NCBI GenBank assembly: GCA_030680235.1
Contig: JAUXWQ010000030.1
Location: forward strand, 36,677-100,676
Direction: 5' to 3'
DNA from: Coxiellaceae bacterium
Lineage (GTDB): Bacteria > Pseudomonadota > Gammaproteobacteria > Coxiellales > Coxiellaceae
DNA: 64,000 bases
The position numbers were made by a program, and so were the translations under genes. Under the pieces are notes generated by a model, which worked only from the letters and a program-made list of their open reading frames with translations, was not told where the DNA came from and ran no database searches. This document shows, in pieces, positions 17,248 to 26,205 of the stretch; within the stretch, counting starts at the first letter, position 1; each line of letters begins with the position of its first letter.

Positions 17248-18186
17248 ATGACCTATTACAGTATGCAATTTGGCAAAAAATTTTTATGTTTTGGCATTGG
17301 GGCTGGATTAGGAAATAGATTATTGACCTGGGCTAGATGTCGTATTTTTTCAAACATACATGGTGGTACTGTAATAACACCCATTTGGGCGCGCCCTGCC
17401 CTTGGGCAAATCCTACGAGGAGGGGTTGATTACCCCAGTTATTGTCGACAAATTGCGCTGTGGGGTCTTTTTCAAAAACGTGCAGGTGATATGGGTGTTT
17501 TTGCTGGGTATTTTAAGACGCGTCTCCTGAAAGTGATTGATGAACCAAGTAATTTAAATGATTTTCCAAATGAAGCTAAAGATAAAAAGATAATTTTTCA
17601 ACATAATGCCTCTAATAGTTTTCAACCACTTAATGGCTGGTCTGATTTTCTGTATAATGAATTGCGTGTCATCACTAAAAAAAAATATCTTGCGCTTGCA
17701 GATAAGCATAAATCTATTCCAGTTGGTATTGTGGTGCGTTGTGGTAATGATTTTGACGACCCCGCTTCTGATGAGAGCATTATATTAAAACGTGGTGAAA
17801 AAACCCCAGTCAAATGGTTTGCACGAATGCTACAGGTCATTCGAAATGAGATTGGTGTGGATGTAGAGGCCTATATTGTTTCAGATGGTACAAGGCAACA
17901 ATTGGCTGAATTATTGGCAATGAAAAACACCCATTTTGTCAGACCAGGTTCTGCGATCAGCGATCTTCTCACTATTTCACGCGCAAAAGTGTTGCTTGCT
18001 GCTGGCAGTAGTAGTTTTGCAGCGTGGGCTTCTTTTTTAGGGCAGATGCCAAGTGCATCTCATCCAGGGCAGCCGTTAACTGCGTGGAATATCATTCCAA
18101 CACGCCAACAATTTATTGGTGAAGTTAATCCGCATCATCCTGATCCAAACTTTATTGAACAAGTTAAGCAGGCACTAATAAAATAG
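17248..18186 (+). CDS. putative glycosyltransferase, fucosyltransferase (GT11)-like
   Basis: The 312-residue protein is not clearly recognised. Its N-terminal GIGAGLGNRLLTWARCR resembles the GGLGNQMFQYA-type start of alpha-1,2-fucosyltransferases, and its C-terminal part (YIVSDGTRQQLAELLA, then LTISRAKVLLAAGSSSFAAW) resembles the donor-site region of GT11 and NodZ-type enzymes, where a short-chain NSSFSWW-like motif follows. The signal is partial, so a GT-B transferase is likely but the sugar is unknown. It follows the GT4 gene with a short gap and ends before a repeat element. Confidence 0.55.
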   Translation: MTYYSMQFGKKFLCFGIGAGLGNRLLTWARCRIFSNIHGGTVITPIWARPALGQILRGGVDYPSYCRQIALWGLFQKRAGDMGVFAGYFKTRLLKVIDEPSNLNDFPNEAKDKKIIFQHNASNSFQPLNGWSDFLYNELRVITKKKYLALADKHKSIPVGIVVRCGNDFDDPASDESIILKRGEKTPVKWFARMLQVIRNEIGVDVEAYIVSDGTRQQLAELLAMKNTHFVRPGSAISDLLTISRAKVLLAAGSSSFAAWASFLGQMPSASHPGQPLTAWNIIPTRQQFIGEVNPHHPDPNFIEQVKQALIK

Positions 18187-18215
18187 CGGGAAAAGAAATA
18201 AAGGGTTTTAAAAAT

Positions 18216-18325
18216 GTAACTACTTGCGTCTCATCGTATAAATAATGAAAAATGTCGATGTTGAGGTGATTTTTCGCGAAAAAGCCCCAACAGCGGCGTT
18301 TCTTTCTAACGGAGTGAGTAGTTAC
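18216..18325 (-). repeat. MITE-like element, GTAACTACT family, copy B (110 bp)
   Basis: The ends are GTAACTACTTGC and GAGTAGTTAC, perfect inverted repeats for the first nine bases. It is flanked by an exact 8-bp direct repeat TTAAAAAT (18208-18215 and 18326-18333). It is in the opposite orientation to copy A and lacks a 14-bp A-rich inner stretch present there. It lies between the fucosyltransferase-like gene and wzb. Confidence 0.87.
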
Positions 18326-18412
18326 TTAAAAATAATGGTAAGTTTCCTGCTTGTTGATAAACCAACATCTGGTATCTTTGTTCTTTTTAGTAAATTAGGC
18401 TGCGTGTAATTT

Positions 18413-18865
18413 ATGTTTAATAAAATTTTATTTGTTTGTGTGGGAAATATTTGTCGTAGTCCAATGGCAGAGTATTGGGCCAAAGATCAATTACAAAAAG
18501 CGGGCATAGAAAATGTTCAGATAAGCTCTGCAGGACTGCGGGCAATGGTAGGTGTGCCAGCTGTAGAAGAAACAGCGCAAATTATGAGCCGTTTTGACAT
18601 TGATGTTGCTTTACATCGTGCGCAACAGATTACCAAAGCGAATCTTATTGCATCAGATATTATTTTTGTAATGGAGTCTTGGCAAATTAAAGAAAGTTTA
18701 TTTGTTTTTCCAGGTGCACATGGTAAGATTTTTACACTTGGGAAATGGTGTGATGAGGAAATTCGAGATCCTTATCGGCAAGGTTTAGAAGCGTTTGAAT
18801 TGACTTTTGAATCGATAAAAGAGAATTGGGCTCTTTGGCAGAATCAATTATGGCAAAATGGATGA
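18413..18865 (+). CDS. wzb: low-molecular-weight protein-tyrosine phosphatase (Wzb type)
   Basis: The 150-residue protein has the active-site loop CVGNICRSP (nucleophile Cys9, Arg15) and the general-acid Asp119 in DPYRQ, the complete set for an LMW tyrosine phosphatase. Wzb-type enzymes dephosphorylate the C-terminal tyrosines of Wzc and so permit cycles of capsule assembly. It is immediately followed by wza- and wzc-like genes, with an ATGA overlap to the first. A candidate extended promoter (TTGTTG, then TGGTATCTT at about 18351-18378) lies upstream but is weak. Confidence 0.92.
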   Translation: MFNKILFVCVGNICRSPMAEYWAKDQLQKAGIENVQISSAGLRAMVGVPAVEETAQIMSRFDIDVALHRAQQITKANLIASDIIFVMESWQIKESLFVFPGAHGKIFTLGKWCDEEIRDPYRQGLEAFELTFESIKENWALWQNQLWQNG

Positions 18866-19653
18866 GAATGGCAAAAAGGATTTTTTTTCTGTTGCTTGTG
18901 TTCATCATCACGGGTTGTGCTATGACAGGCACTTACATGAATCCCAACATTCCTGCGCCTAGGTATACGATCAATGGACAAGTTCTCCGAGTGAAATACG
19001 CTATCATTACTCCAACCTTGGTTCAAAGTTTTAATGCTGTGCATTTTTATCGAATCGGTCCCTACGATATCCTCAATATTATCGTATGGGATCATCCTGA
19101 GTTGACGACGCCGACTACGCAAATGACCTCAGTGGCTGATTCTGGCACCTTGGTGAGCGAAGATGGTTTAATTAGTTTCCCTTTTGCAGGGACTTTTAAG
19201 GTAGCGGGTTTAAGTATCCCTGAGGCACAGCAAGTCATTGCGCAGCATCTTTCTAGATATGTCCGTAATCCACAAGTTTCTGTTCGGGTTGTTGCGTTTC
19301 GCAGTCAAGAAGTGCAAGTGATGGGAGAGGTTGGGGGTGTTAAAACAATTCCATTAGCAGATAAACCGCTTACCTTGTTGGATGCCATTAATGGGGCGGG
19401 TGGCACGAGCTTAATGTCTGCAAACACGACAAAAATCTTTGTGATTCGGGGCAATTTGCGGAGCTTGATCGTGTTTGCTTTAGACGCACAGTCTCCACAG
19501 AATATGATGGCTGCACAGCGCTTTGTTCTGAAAAACAACGATATTATTTATGTGCCACCGCTTCCTGTTACTGATTGGAGCCGTATTTTCAGTCAGCTAT
19601 TCCCATTTTTTGCGACAGGATTAACAACAGCTGCTACCGTAAAAGCATTTTAA
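18862..19653 (+). CDS. polysaccharide export outer-membrane lipoprotein (Wza-like)
   Basis: The 263-residue protein starts with a lipoprotein signal peptide ending in the lipobox IITGC (Cys19). It then has the polysaccharide-export domain (YRIGPYDILNIIVWDHPEL, about residues 57-75) and one SLBB-type beta-grasp domain (VQVMGEVGGVKTIPL). It is shorter than E. coli Wza (about 380), lacking the later repeated domain, but this shorter type is common. ATG 18862 is chosen because it overlaps the wzb stop (ATGA) and gives a good signal peptide; longer frames begin inside wzb. It should form the outer-membrane channel for the polymer. Confidence 0.88.
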   Translation: MRMAKRIFFLLLVFIITGCAMTGTYMNPNIPAPRYTINGQVLRVKYAIITPTLVQSFNAVHFYRIGPYDILNIIVWDHPELTTPTTQMTSVADSGTLVSEDGLISFPFAGTFKVAGLSIPEAQQVIAQHLSRYVRNPQVSVRVVAFRSQEVQVMGEVGGVKTIPLADKPLTLLDAINGAGGTSLMSANTTKIFVIRGNLRSLIVFALDAQSPQNMMAAQRFVLKNNDIIYVPPLPVTDWSRIFSQLFPFFATGLTTAATVKAF

Positions 19654-19670
19654 TAGGGATGTGTGTAAAA

Positions 19671-21851
19671 ATGAAGGAAGCAAATGGATTACGCTCAGCC
19701 GCTGCGCGTCCGCAGACCGATCAGTATTTTGAGGTTGATTTTCGGACTGTCATTGGGTTAATTAAAAATAGCTATAAAGTTGTTCTTATTACTGTGGCGT
19801 TATTTCTGGCGGTTGGAGTGTATTATGCAACGACCAGGCCGCCTACTTACTTGTCCAGCGCGCTCATTCAAACCAGTGACTCTGGTATTTCAGATATGTT
19901 GGGAGGTGCTAACTCAGGTTTCAGGCGTCTTGGTCGGTATGGCCAAAATGCCAGCGCCTTGCAAATTGCCTTAATACAATCTCCTTATGTGCTTGGAGAT
20001 GTTGCAAGCCGATTGGGCTTAGATATCCGGGTTTCTCCAATCAAATCGAAGAAAAAACAACCCGTCAATTTGACAGTGAATTATTTAGATATTCCTAATG
20101 TGTTACTAGCAAAGCCATTAATGGTAGTTGCGGGGAGTAATGGACAATATAACGTATTTACAAATACGGGAGAAAAGATAGGAAGTGGACTAGTTGGTCA
20201 ACTCTTATCTACTGATTATTTTGGGAAGCCATTTCAAATACGTGTTGCTTCCATGACACAGTGGCCGGGTGCAGAATTTATTATTCAAAAAACACCACAA
20301 ACTGAAGTCGCAGCAAGTTTGTCGAATCATTTGGATGTTTCTGAAACAGCTGAAGGAACAGGAATATTAAAGTTGAGTTTTTCTGCAACCTCTCCAGAAA
20401 GGGCTCAGAAAATTTTGAATGTGATTTTGACATCCTTGATTGAAAAAAATCAGCAGCAAAAATCCGAACATATGCATAAGATGATCGACTTTATGTCAAA
20501 GCAATTGCCTATTTATCAGGGGTCTGTGAATAAAACTGAAAATCAGTTAAATCAGTATGCGATCAAAAGTGGTGTTTTTGATGTGCAATCAACGGGTCAA
20601 GCGATGCTTTCGAACATTAATGCACTTCAAAATACCTTGGAGGATTTAAAATTCAAGAAAATGGCATTGTTGGAAAAATACACACCACTTTTTCCTTTAG
20701 TGGTTAGCGTTTCGAAAAAAGAAGCCGAAGTAGAATCAAAAATAGATGAGTTACAGCAAAAATTAAAAGATCTTCCTAAGGTCACGCAAGGTGAGTTGTT
20801 GTTAAAAAACAATCTTAAGATACAAGATCAAATTTATACGAATATGCAAATTAAAATGCAAGAAGCAGAGTTAATGAACTCAAGTACAGAGAGTGGCATT
20901 ACAGTTTTAACAACCGCATCGTATCCGATTTCACCATTGTCTGTAAAAAAATGGATGTATATAAGTGCAAGTATTGTGCTTGGCTTTATCACTGCATTTT
21001 TTGCAATTTTCATTAAATTTTTATTAGCGCCTGTCATTGATGATCCAGATGAGGTTGAAAGTGCTTTAAATGTTGCCGTAGTGGGTATTTTGCCTTTCAG
21101 TGGAAAACAGAATCGTCAAACTAAAATGGTAAAACGTGGGTACAAAAAACACTATTTATTGTCAACAGTAGATTCTAAAGAGATGTGTGTTGAAAGTTTG
21201 CGAAGCATGAGGACAACGATCCAAATGCAGTTACTAGAAGCGCGTGATAATGTGTTGGCGATTACCAGTTGTAGTCCTGGGGTTGGAAAAAGTTTTATCT
21301 CTAGCAATCTCGCAAAATTATTTACAGATCTGGGTAAGCGCGTCTTGTTAATTGATGCCGATCTGCGTTTGGGTAAACTGCACGATGTGTTTGGCATTTT
21401 TAAGATGCCAGGATTGTCAAATTATTTGAATGGTACAGAGACAGATCTTTCGTTGATTATTCAGAAAGGAGTGGTGGGTACCTTAGACGTGATGACAACG
21501 GGGGCTTATCCAGGAAACCCAGCCGAATTGTTGGCAACTGATAAATTTTCAACTTTAATTCAATTATTAAAATTACAGTATGACTTAATTATTTTTGACA
21601 CCCCCCCGGTACTTGCTGTGACAGATCCTGTACTTTTACTGCGTGCTTCACAAGTAAACTTAATGGTTTTGGGCGTTGGAAAAGACCACATGAAAGCCGC
21701 GTTGCACGTTAAGCGATTATTTGATAGGTCCAATGTTACATTAACTGGATTGGTTTTTAATCACATCTTAGAAAATAGGCCAGGTTTTGGGGCAGTCTAT
21801 GGTGGATATCATTATGGTAAATACAACTACAATTACGCATATGATAAATAA
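19671..21851 (+). CDS. polysaccharide co-polymerase with BY-kinase domain (Wzc-like)
   Basis: This inner-membrane protein (726 residues) controls polymer length and export. It has an N-terminal Wzz domain between two membrane segments (about 36-56 and 425-447) with a periplasmic coiled-coil part, then a cytoplasmic tyrosine kinase: Walker A SCSPGVGKS (533-541), Walker A' LLIDADLR (about 561) and Walker B IIFDTPP (about 641). The tail YGGYHYGKYNYNYAYDK has seven tyrosines in 17 residues, the autophosphorylation cluster that Wzb would reset. ATG 19671 avoids an implausible 78-base overlap with the wza-like gene; AGGGATG lies upstream. Confidence 0.9.
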   Translation: MKEANGLRSAAARPQTDQYFEVDFRTVIGLIKNSYKVVLITVALFLAVGVYYATTRPPTYLSSALIQTSDSGISDMLGGANSGFRRLGRYGQNASALQIALIQSPYVLGDVASRLGLDIRVSPIKSKKKQPVNLTVNYLDIPNVLLAKPLMVVAGSNGQYNVFTNTGEKIGSGLVGQLLSTDYFGKPFQIRVASMTQWPGAEFIIQKTPQTEVAASLSNHLDVSETAEGTGILKLSFSATSPERAQKILNVILTSLIEKNQQQKSEHMHKMIDFMSKQLPIYQGSVNKTENQLNQYAIKSGVFDVQSTGQAMLSNINALQNTLEDLKFKKMALLEKYTPLFPLVVSVSKKEAEVESKIDELQQKLKDLPKVTQGELLLKNNLKIQDQIYTNMQIKMQEAELMNSSTESGITVLTTASYPISPLSVKKWMYISASIVLGFITAFFAIFIKFLLAPVIDDPDEVESALNVAVVGILPFSGKQNRQTKMVKRGYKKHYLLSTVDSKEMCVESLRSMRTTIQMQLLEARDNVLAITSCSPGVGKSFISSNLAKLFTDLGKRVLLIDADLRLGKLHDVFGIFKMPGLSNYLNGTETDLSLIIQKGVVGTLDVMTTGAYPGNPAELLATDKFSTLIQLLKLQYDLIIFDTPPVLAVTDPVLLLRASQVNLMVLGVGKDHMKAALHVKRLFDRSNVTLTGLVFNHILENRPGFGAVYGGYHYGKYNYNYAYDK

Positions 21852-21965
21852 TATTATTTGTACGTAACAGTAAAATATAGTAACTATTTAGCCACGCTGA
21901 ATATAAAAAAATGAGCGGATTGAGCAAAGTCTGAACAGTTGCAAAATATATAAAGTGAATACACA

Positions 21966-23732
21966 ATGAAAACTTTCTTCCAGCGCTATTTTTTCTTGCT
22001 TGACTCCCAAGCTAAAAAACAATTACCGTTATTATTGCTCATTTTTATTTCTTCCTCTTTTCTAGATATCATTGGCATTGGATTAGTCGGTGCCTTTTTA
22101 TTATTAATCGTTAATTTTTCCAGTATGCTGCAAAAATTACCGTTAAGCCTTCAATATTTTCTAAATCAGTTTAATCAAAATCACGTTATCTTTACTATCG
22201 GTATTGGCTTAGTATTTGCCTTTATTTTAAAAGGATTTTGGGGAATTTATTCGCAAAAAAGAATTGTGCTTTTTTCCTCCCAGTTTGCCGTCAGATTAAA
22301 AATGCGTTTAATGGCGGGGTTTCAAAATGCGGATTATGCTTTTCATTTGCAACAGAATTCTGCGTATTTAATGAATAAGATTTCTCAGGTAGATAATTTT
22401 TCTAACAATGTATTATTGGCATCACTTAACATGCTGTCCTCACTTTTTATTGTCTGCAGTGTTATTGCTTGTCTTGTTTCTTTGCATCCACTAGTAACAT
22501 TTTTTCTGGCGGCGATGATTGGACTGCTTTTTTTATGCTATGAGATTTTTGTTAAAAATGACATTGTTCGAATGGGAAAAGAATTAGCAACCTCCGCGGG
22601 TGAAATTAATAAGTTTATATTACAAGCGATGGGTGGATTAAAAGAAATACGTGTATTGGGTAAGGAAAATTATTTTAGAAATAAATTAAATAACGTCATT
22701 TCTGGTTATGCCCAAGCATTGGCCACTTTCAATTCTTTACAGTTAATTCCTCGTTACGCCGTAGAGTCTGCTGCCTCTATCTTTTTAGTCGGCTTGGTAT
22801 TGGGTGCATTGGTTATTGGCACAAGCCCTGTCAATATGATTCCCACACTGGGTATCTTTGCCACAGCGTGTATTCGCTTATTGCCCACCATTAGTCAGCT
22901 TATTAGCCAATTTAGTCAAATTCGTAGTGGTGCTTTTACTACTCAGTTAATTTACGAAGAAATAAATCTATTAGAAAATACTTATAAGAAAAATTTAGAA
23001 GCGATTAGCAGCAGTTTAATTTTTAAATCTTTTTCCCTTGATCGGGTTTTATTTCGTTATCCTAATGCAAAACAAGATGCTTTAGATAATATTAATTTAA
23101 CTTTGCATCGTGGCCAGTCTATTGGTTTCATGGGCGCATCAGGCGCTGGTAAAAGTACTTTGGTCAGTATTTTTTTGGGATTATTGTCTCCTGACGCGGG
23201 TCAATTACTCGTTGATGGTTTCACAATTAATAATTTACGCGAATGGCTTAACAATTTTGCCTACATCCCCCAGGCTATCTTTTTATTAGACGACACTTTA
23301 AAACGCAATATTGCGCTAGGGACAGAAGATTGTGATATCGATAATCAAAAATTACAAGAAGCAATTGCGATGGCACAATTATCTGAGGTCGTTTCCGAAT
23401 TACCGAATGGTGCAGATACTTTAATTGGTGAAAATGGTGTGCGATTATCTGGCGGACAACGTCAGCGTGTTGCTCTTGCACGTGCGCTTTACTATGAGCG
23501 TGAAATTATTATCATGGATGAAGCGACTTCTGCATTAGACAACGAAACTGAGCGTGAAGTGATTAACTCAATTAAAAAATTACATGGTGTAAAAACATTG
23601 ATTGTGGTTGCACATCGTCTCACAACATTACAATACTGCGATGTGGTTTATAAGCTTGAAAAAGGACGGATTATTGCGCAAGGGTCTTTTGATGATGTGG
23701 TTCGAAAGCAGGAGGTTGTCGATGTTCATTGA
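21966..23732 (+). CDS. ABC transporter half-molecule, lipid-linked glycan flippase type (PglK/MsbA-like)
   Basis: The 588-residue protein has six predicted membrane segments in the first 330 residues and a C-terminal ATPase with Walker A GASGAGKST (390-398), signature LSGGQRQR (494-501) and Walker B IIIMDEATSAL (about 513-523). Fused permease-ATPase halves in polysaccharide loci usually flip lipid-linked oligosaccharides (PglK type). Since no Wzx-like flippase or Wzy-like polymerase is encoded in the window, this may be the flippase for the locus. Its end overlaps the next gene by 11 bases. Confidence 0.87.
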   Translation: MKTFFQRYFFLLDSQAKKQLPLLLLIFISSSFLDIIGIGLVGAFLLLIVNFSSMLQKLPLSLQYFLNQFNQNHVIFTIGIGLVFAFILKGFWGIYSQKRIVLFSSQFAVRLKMRLMAGFQNADYAFHLQQNSAYLMNKISQVDNFSNNVLLASLNMLSSLFIVCSVIACLVSLHPLVTFFLAAMIGLLFLCYEIFVKNDIVRMGKELATSAGEINKFILQAMGGLKEIRVLGKENYFRNKLNNVISGYAQALATFNSLQLIPRYAVESAASIFLVGLVLGALVIGTSPVNMIPTLGIFATACIRLLPTISQLISQFSQIRSGAFTTQLIYEEINLLENTYKKNLEAISSSLIFKSFSLDRVLFRYPNAKQDALDNINLTLHRGQSIGFMGASGAGKSTLVSIFLGLLSPDAGQLLVDGFTINNLREWLNNFAYIPQAIFLLDDTLKRNIALGTEDCDIDNQKLQEAIAMAQLSEVVSELPNGADTLIGENGVRLSGGQRQRVALARALYYEREIIIMDEATSALDNETEREVINSIKKLHGVKTLIVVAHRLTTLQYCDVVYKLEKGRIIAQGSFDDVVRKQEVVDVH

Positions 23733-24495
23733 AAACAAGACGGAAACAAATTGTTTAGCGTGTGAGAATCTAATAGATCAATTAGAAATTGGTCGTGGTT
23801 ATTCACTAGATTTATCCTTGACACAAAGTGAATTAAACAATATTCGATCTTTGTTGAATTTGCACTGGTTAAAAAATATCAAAAAATATTCTCCAGAAAA
23901 TCTAGAGCGATTCTCAGAAAATGGGATTGAACGTTATCACGAATTGTCACATTTGATTGATCATCATGAAGCTTGGCCAAAATCAAACCGTATTTTTCCA
24001 CAGAGTAGTGTTGATTATATTAGATCAACATCATTGATTAAGGATCTAGAAAAAATTTACGGAGATTTTTCTATTTCAGATGAGGAAAACATCGGTCGTG
24101 AAGAAATGTATTGGCGTTTGGTGAGACCTGCGCAATCTTCTGATATGGGAGCATTACATGCAGATGCCTGGTTTTGGGAGCTGGGTCATGGTATTACACC
24201 GCCGAATACAAAACGTGTGAAGGTGTGGATTGCTTTATTTTGCGAGCCAGGCCTTAGTGGGTTACGTGTTGTCCCTGAATCGCATAAAAAAATGTGGCCT
24301 TATCATGGCGAATATCGTGATGGATTTATGAAGCCGCAAATTGATATCAAAGAAGAAGATGTGAGTGCACAAACCGTTTATACAAAACCGGGCGATGCGA
24401 TCGTTTTTCATGATAGATTACTGCATGGTGGAGCGCCGAATACAAGTAAAAAAACCAGGGTCAGTATGGAATTTACAATGCTTATACGACAATAA
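23722..24495 (+). CDS. PhyH-like Fe(II)/2-oxoglutarate dioxygenase
   Basis: The 257-residue protein resembles phytanoyl-CoA dioxygenase family members. The iron-binding triad is visible as His146 and Asp148 (ALHADAWFW) and distal His235 (LLHGGAPN), with Arg246 (TRVSM) placed to bind 2-oxoglutarate. The start ATG 23722 lies within the end of the ABC gene and has a strong GGAGG upstream, so a longer frame starting inside the ABC gene is rejected. Its substrate is unknown; hydroxylation of a sugar or lipid carrier is a guess from context. Confidence 0.75.
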   Translation: MFIENKTETNCLACENLIDQLEIGRGYSLDLSLTQSELNNIRSLLNLHWLKNIKKYSPENLERFSENGIERYHELSHLIDHHEAWPKSNRIFPQSSVDYIRSTSLIKDLEKIYGDFSISDEENIGREEMYWRLVRPAQSSDMGALHADAWFWELGHGITPPNTKRVKVWIALFCEPGLSGLRVVPESHKKMWPYHGEYRDGFMKPQIDIKEEDVSAQTVYTKPGDAIVFHDRLLHGGAPNTSKKTRVSMEFTMLIRQ

Positions 24496-24521
24496 TTTAC
24501 TTTGTTCAGCGATATATGCGA

Positions 24522-24618
24522 ACGAAGCGATTACCCCCTTCAAAAACCATAGGTATATAAACCTCTGACACCCCCTTGAAAAAGGGGTTGATTGCGTAGC
24601 AAGCAGGGGGATTTATAT
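24522..24618. repeat. CCCCCTT-type palindromic repeat before gmhA-like gene
   Basis: The gap contains GCGATTACCCCCTT (24528-24540), a hairpin CCCCTTGAAAAAGGGG (24572-24587) and AGCAGGGGGATTTAT. The same AGCGATTACCCCCTT unit and hairpin recur at 28402-28505, and related words occur inside the element at 2694-2864, so this is a dispersed palindromic repeat. No coding potential is visible. Confidence 0.55.
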
Positions 24619-24637
24619 AATAACCAAGGAATATAAC

Positions 24638-25267
24638 ATGGATTGTTCAGTTGAAGTTAAGACGCAATCGGTCACCTTACAAAAATGCATAACGCATTTT
24701 GCAAATATTCTTTCCGACACAGAAATCACAACACAGCCACAAGCAGTTTTATCCCTTGATCATGGTTTAAAATCAATATTAAAAATTTTAATTCATTGTC
24801 GCGAAAAATCTGGGACGGTTTATGTAATTGGTAATGGCGGAAGTGCTGCTATTGCAAGCCACATGGTAATCGATCTGGTCAATATGGTAAAAATGCGTGC
24901 CATGGCAATGCTTGATCCCGCGGTCACAACCTGTATTTCCAACGATTATGGTTATGAGCAAATTTATGCAAAACAGTTATCGCAATTTATACGATCAGAA
25001 GATATATTGATTGCAATCAGCAGCTCTGGCAATTCAAAAAACATTATCAATGCAGTTGATATTGCAAAAAAAACATCTGCAAAAGTGATTACGCTCAGTG
25101 GATTTTCTGAAAATAATGCATTGCGACAAGTGGGTGATTATAATCTGTGGTTGAATTCAAAAGACTATGGACAAGTTGAAATTGGCCATGCATTCTTATT
25201 GCATTATTTGACAGACCGCTTGGCAGAAATGCTGAAATCCGATATAAATTTTGAGGAGATGATATGA
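24638..25267 (+). CDS. SIS-domain sugar-phosphate isomerase (GmhA-like)
   Basis: The 209-residue protein has one SIS domain with NGGSAAIASH (from Asn66) and AISSSGNSKNI, and the family's C-terminal helix (GHAFLLHYLTDRL). GmhA converts sedoheptulose-7-phosphate to heptose-7-phosphate. As the first gene of the block at 24.6-33.5 kb, and with an HldE-like fusion at 45-46.5 kb, heptose synthesis for the surface glycan is possible, but a different sugar phosphate cannot be excluded. It overlaps the next gene by ATGA. Confidence 0.8.
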   Translation: MDCSVEVKTQSVTLQKCITHFANILSDTEITTQPQAVLSLDHGLKSILKILIHCREKSGTVYVIGNGGSAAIASHMVIDLVNMVKMRAMAMLDPAVTTCISNDYGYEQIYAKQLSQFIRSEDILIAISSSGNSKNIINAVDIAKKTSAKVITLSGFSENNALRQVGDYNLWLNSKDYGQVEIGHAFLLHYLTDRLAEMLKSDINFEEMI

Positions 25268-26205
25268 ATATATTACTTACCGGCGGTTGCGGCTACAAAG
25301 GCAGCGTCCTAGTTCCTAAGTTATTACGAGATAATCACACTGTTTTGGTTATCGACACGCAATGGTTTGGTAATTATCTACAACCCCACAAAAACTTAAC
25401 GGTATTAAAAGCCGATGTTCGCGAACCAAATCAAAATTGGTTTAAAGATATTGATACAGTTATTCATTTGGCATCAGTTGCTAACGATCCTTGTTCTGAT
25501 CTAAACCCAAAATTAAGCTGGGAAATTGGACCATTGGCAACCATGCGCATAACAGAAATGGCCATTAAAGCGGGCGTAAAACAATTTATTTATGCATCAT
25601 CCGGTAGTGTTTATGGCGTGAATGATTCACCCAAAGTCACTGAAGAATTACCATTGAATCCAATAACAGAATATAACAAAACAAAAATGGTGACGGAACG
25701 CGTTTTATTAAGTTATGCGGATAAATTAGCAGTACAAATTGTTCGCCCAGCAACAGTCTGTGGTTATTCACCTCGAATGCGATTAGATGTTTCTGTCAAC
25801 ATGATGAGCATACAAGCACTAGCCAATAAATTAATGACAGTGTTTGGGGGTGATCAAGTACGGCCAAATATTCATATTGATGATATTACTGATTTGTATT
25901 TATTTTTATTGGAACATCCTGAAGTTCAAGGCGTATACAATGCAGGATTTGAAAATTTATCAATTTTAGAAATAGCACACTGTGTTCAAAAATATGTTGA
26001 AGCAGAAATTAAAGTTACACCCTCTAATGATCCGCGTTGTTATCGTTTATGTTCTGATAAATTACTAAAAACTGGCTTTAAACCTAAAAAAACGGTTGAA
26101 AATGCTATTCAAGAAATCGCTTTTCAATTCAACCAAAAACAATTAAAAAATGAAGATCGTTATTATAATTTGAAAACAATGAAATTATTGGGTGTTGAAA
26201 GTTGA
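25264..26205 (+). CDS. NAD(P)-dependent sugar epimerase/dehydratase (extended SDR)
   Basis: The 313-residue protein starts with TGGCGYKGSVL, an extended-SDR nucleotide-binding motif with Lys in place of the usual Ile. It has HLASVANDP, YASSGSVYGV and the catalytic pair in YNKTKMV (Tyr-x3-Lys), then RPATVCGYSPRMR and a C-terminal substrate lobe. It acts on a nucleotide sugar in the cytoplasm. It overlaps genes on both sides, so the gmhA-like gene and the two SDR genes are one coupled unit. Epimerase versus dehydratase cannot be decided. Confidence 0.82.
   Translation: MNILLTGGCGYKGSVLVPKLLRDNHTVLVIDTQWFGNYLQPHKNLTVLKADVREPNQNWFKDIDTVIHLASVANDPCSDLNPKLSWEIGPLATMRITEMAIKAGVKQFIYASSGSVYGVNDSPKVTEELPLNPITEYNKTKMVTERVLLSYADKLAVQIVRPATVCGYSPRMRLDVSVNMMSIQALANKLMTVFGGDQVRPNIHIDDITDLYLFLLEHPEVQGVYNAGFENLSILEIAHCVQKYVEAEIKVTPSNDPRCYRLCSDKLLKTGFKPKKTVENAIQEIAFQFNQKQLKNEDRYYNLKTMKLLGVES

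Noticed and set aside
23602..24495. Longer start for the PhyH-like gene, 40 codons upstream
   Set aside because: It would overlap the ABC gene by more than 130 bases; the ATG at 23722 has a GGAGG site and gives the normal family start.
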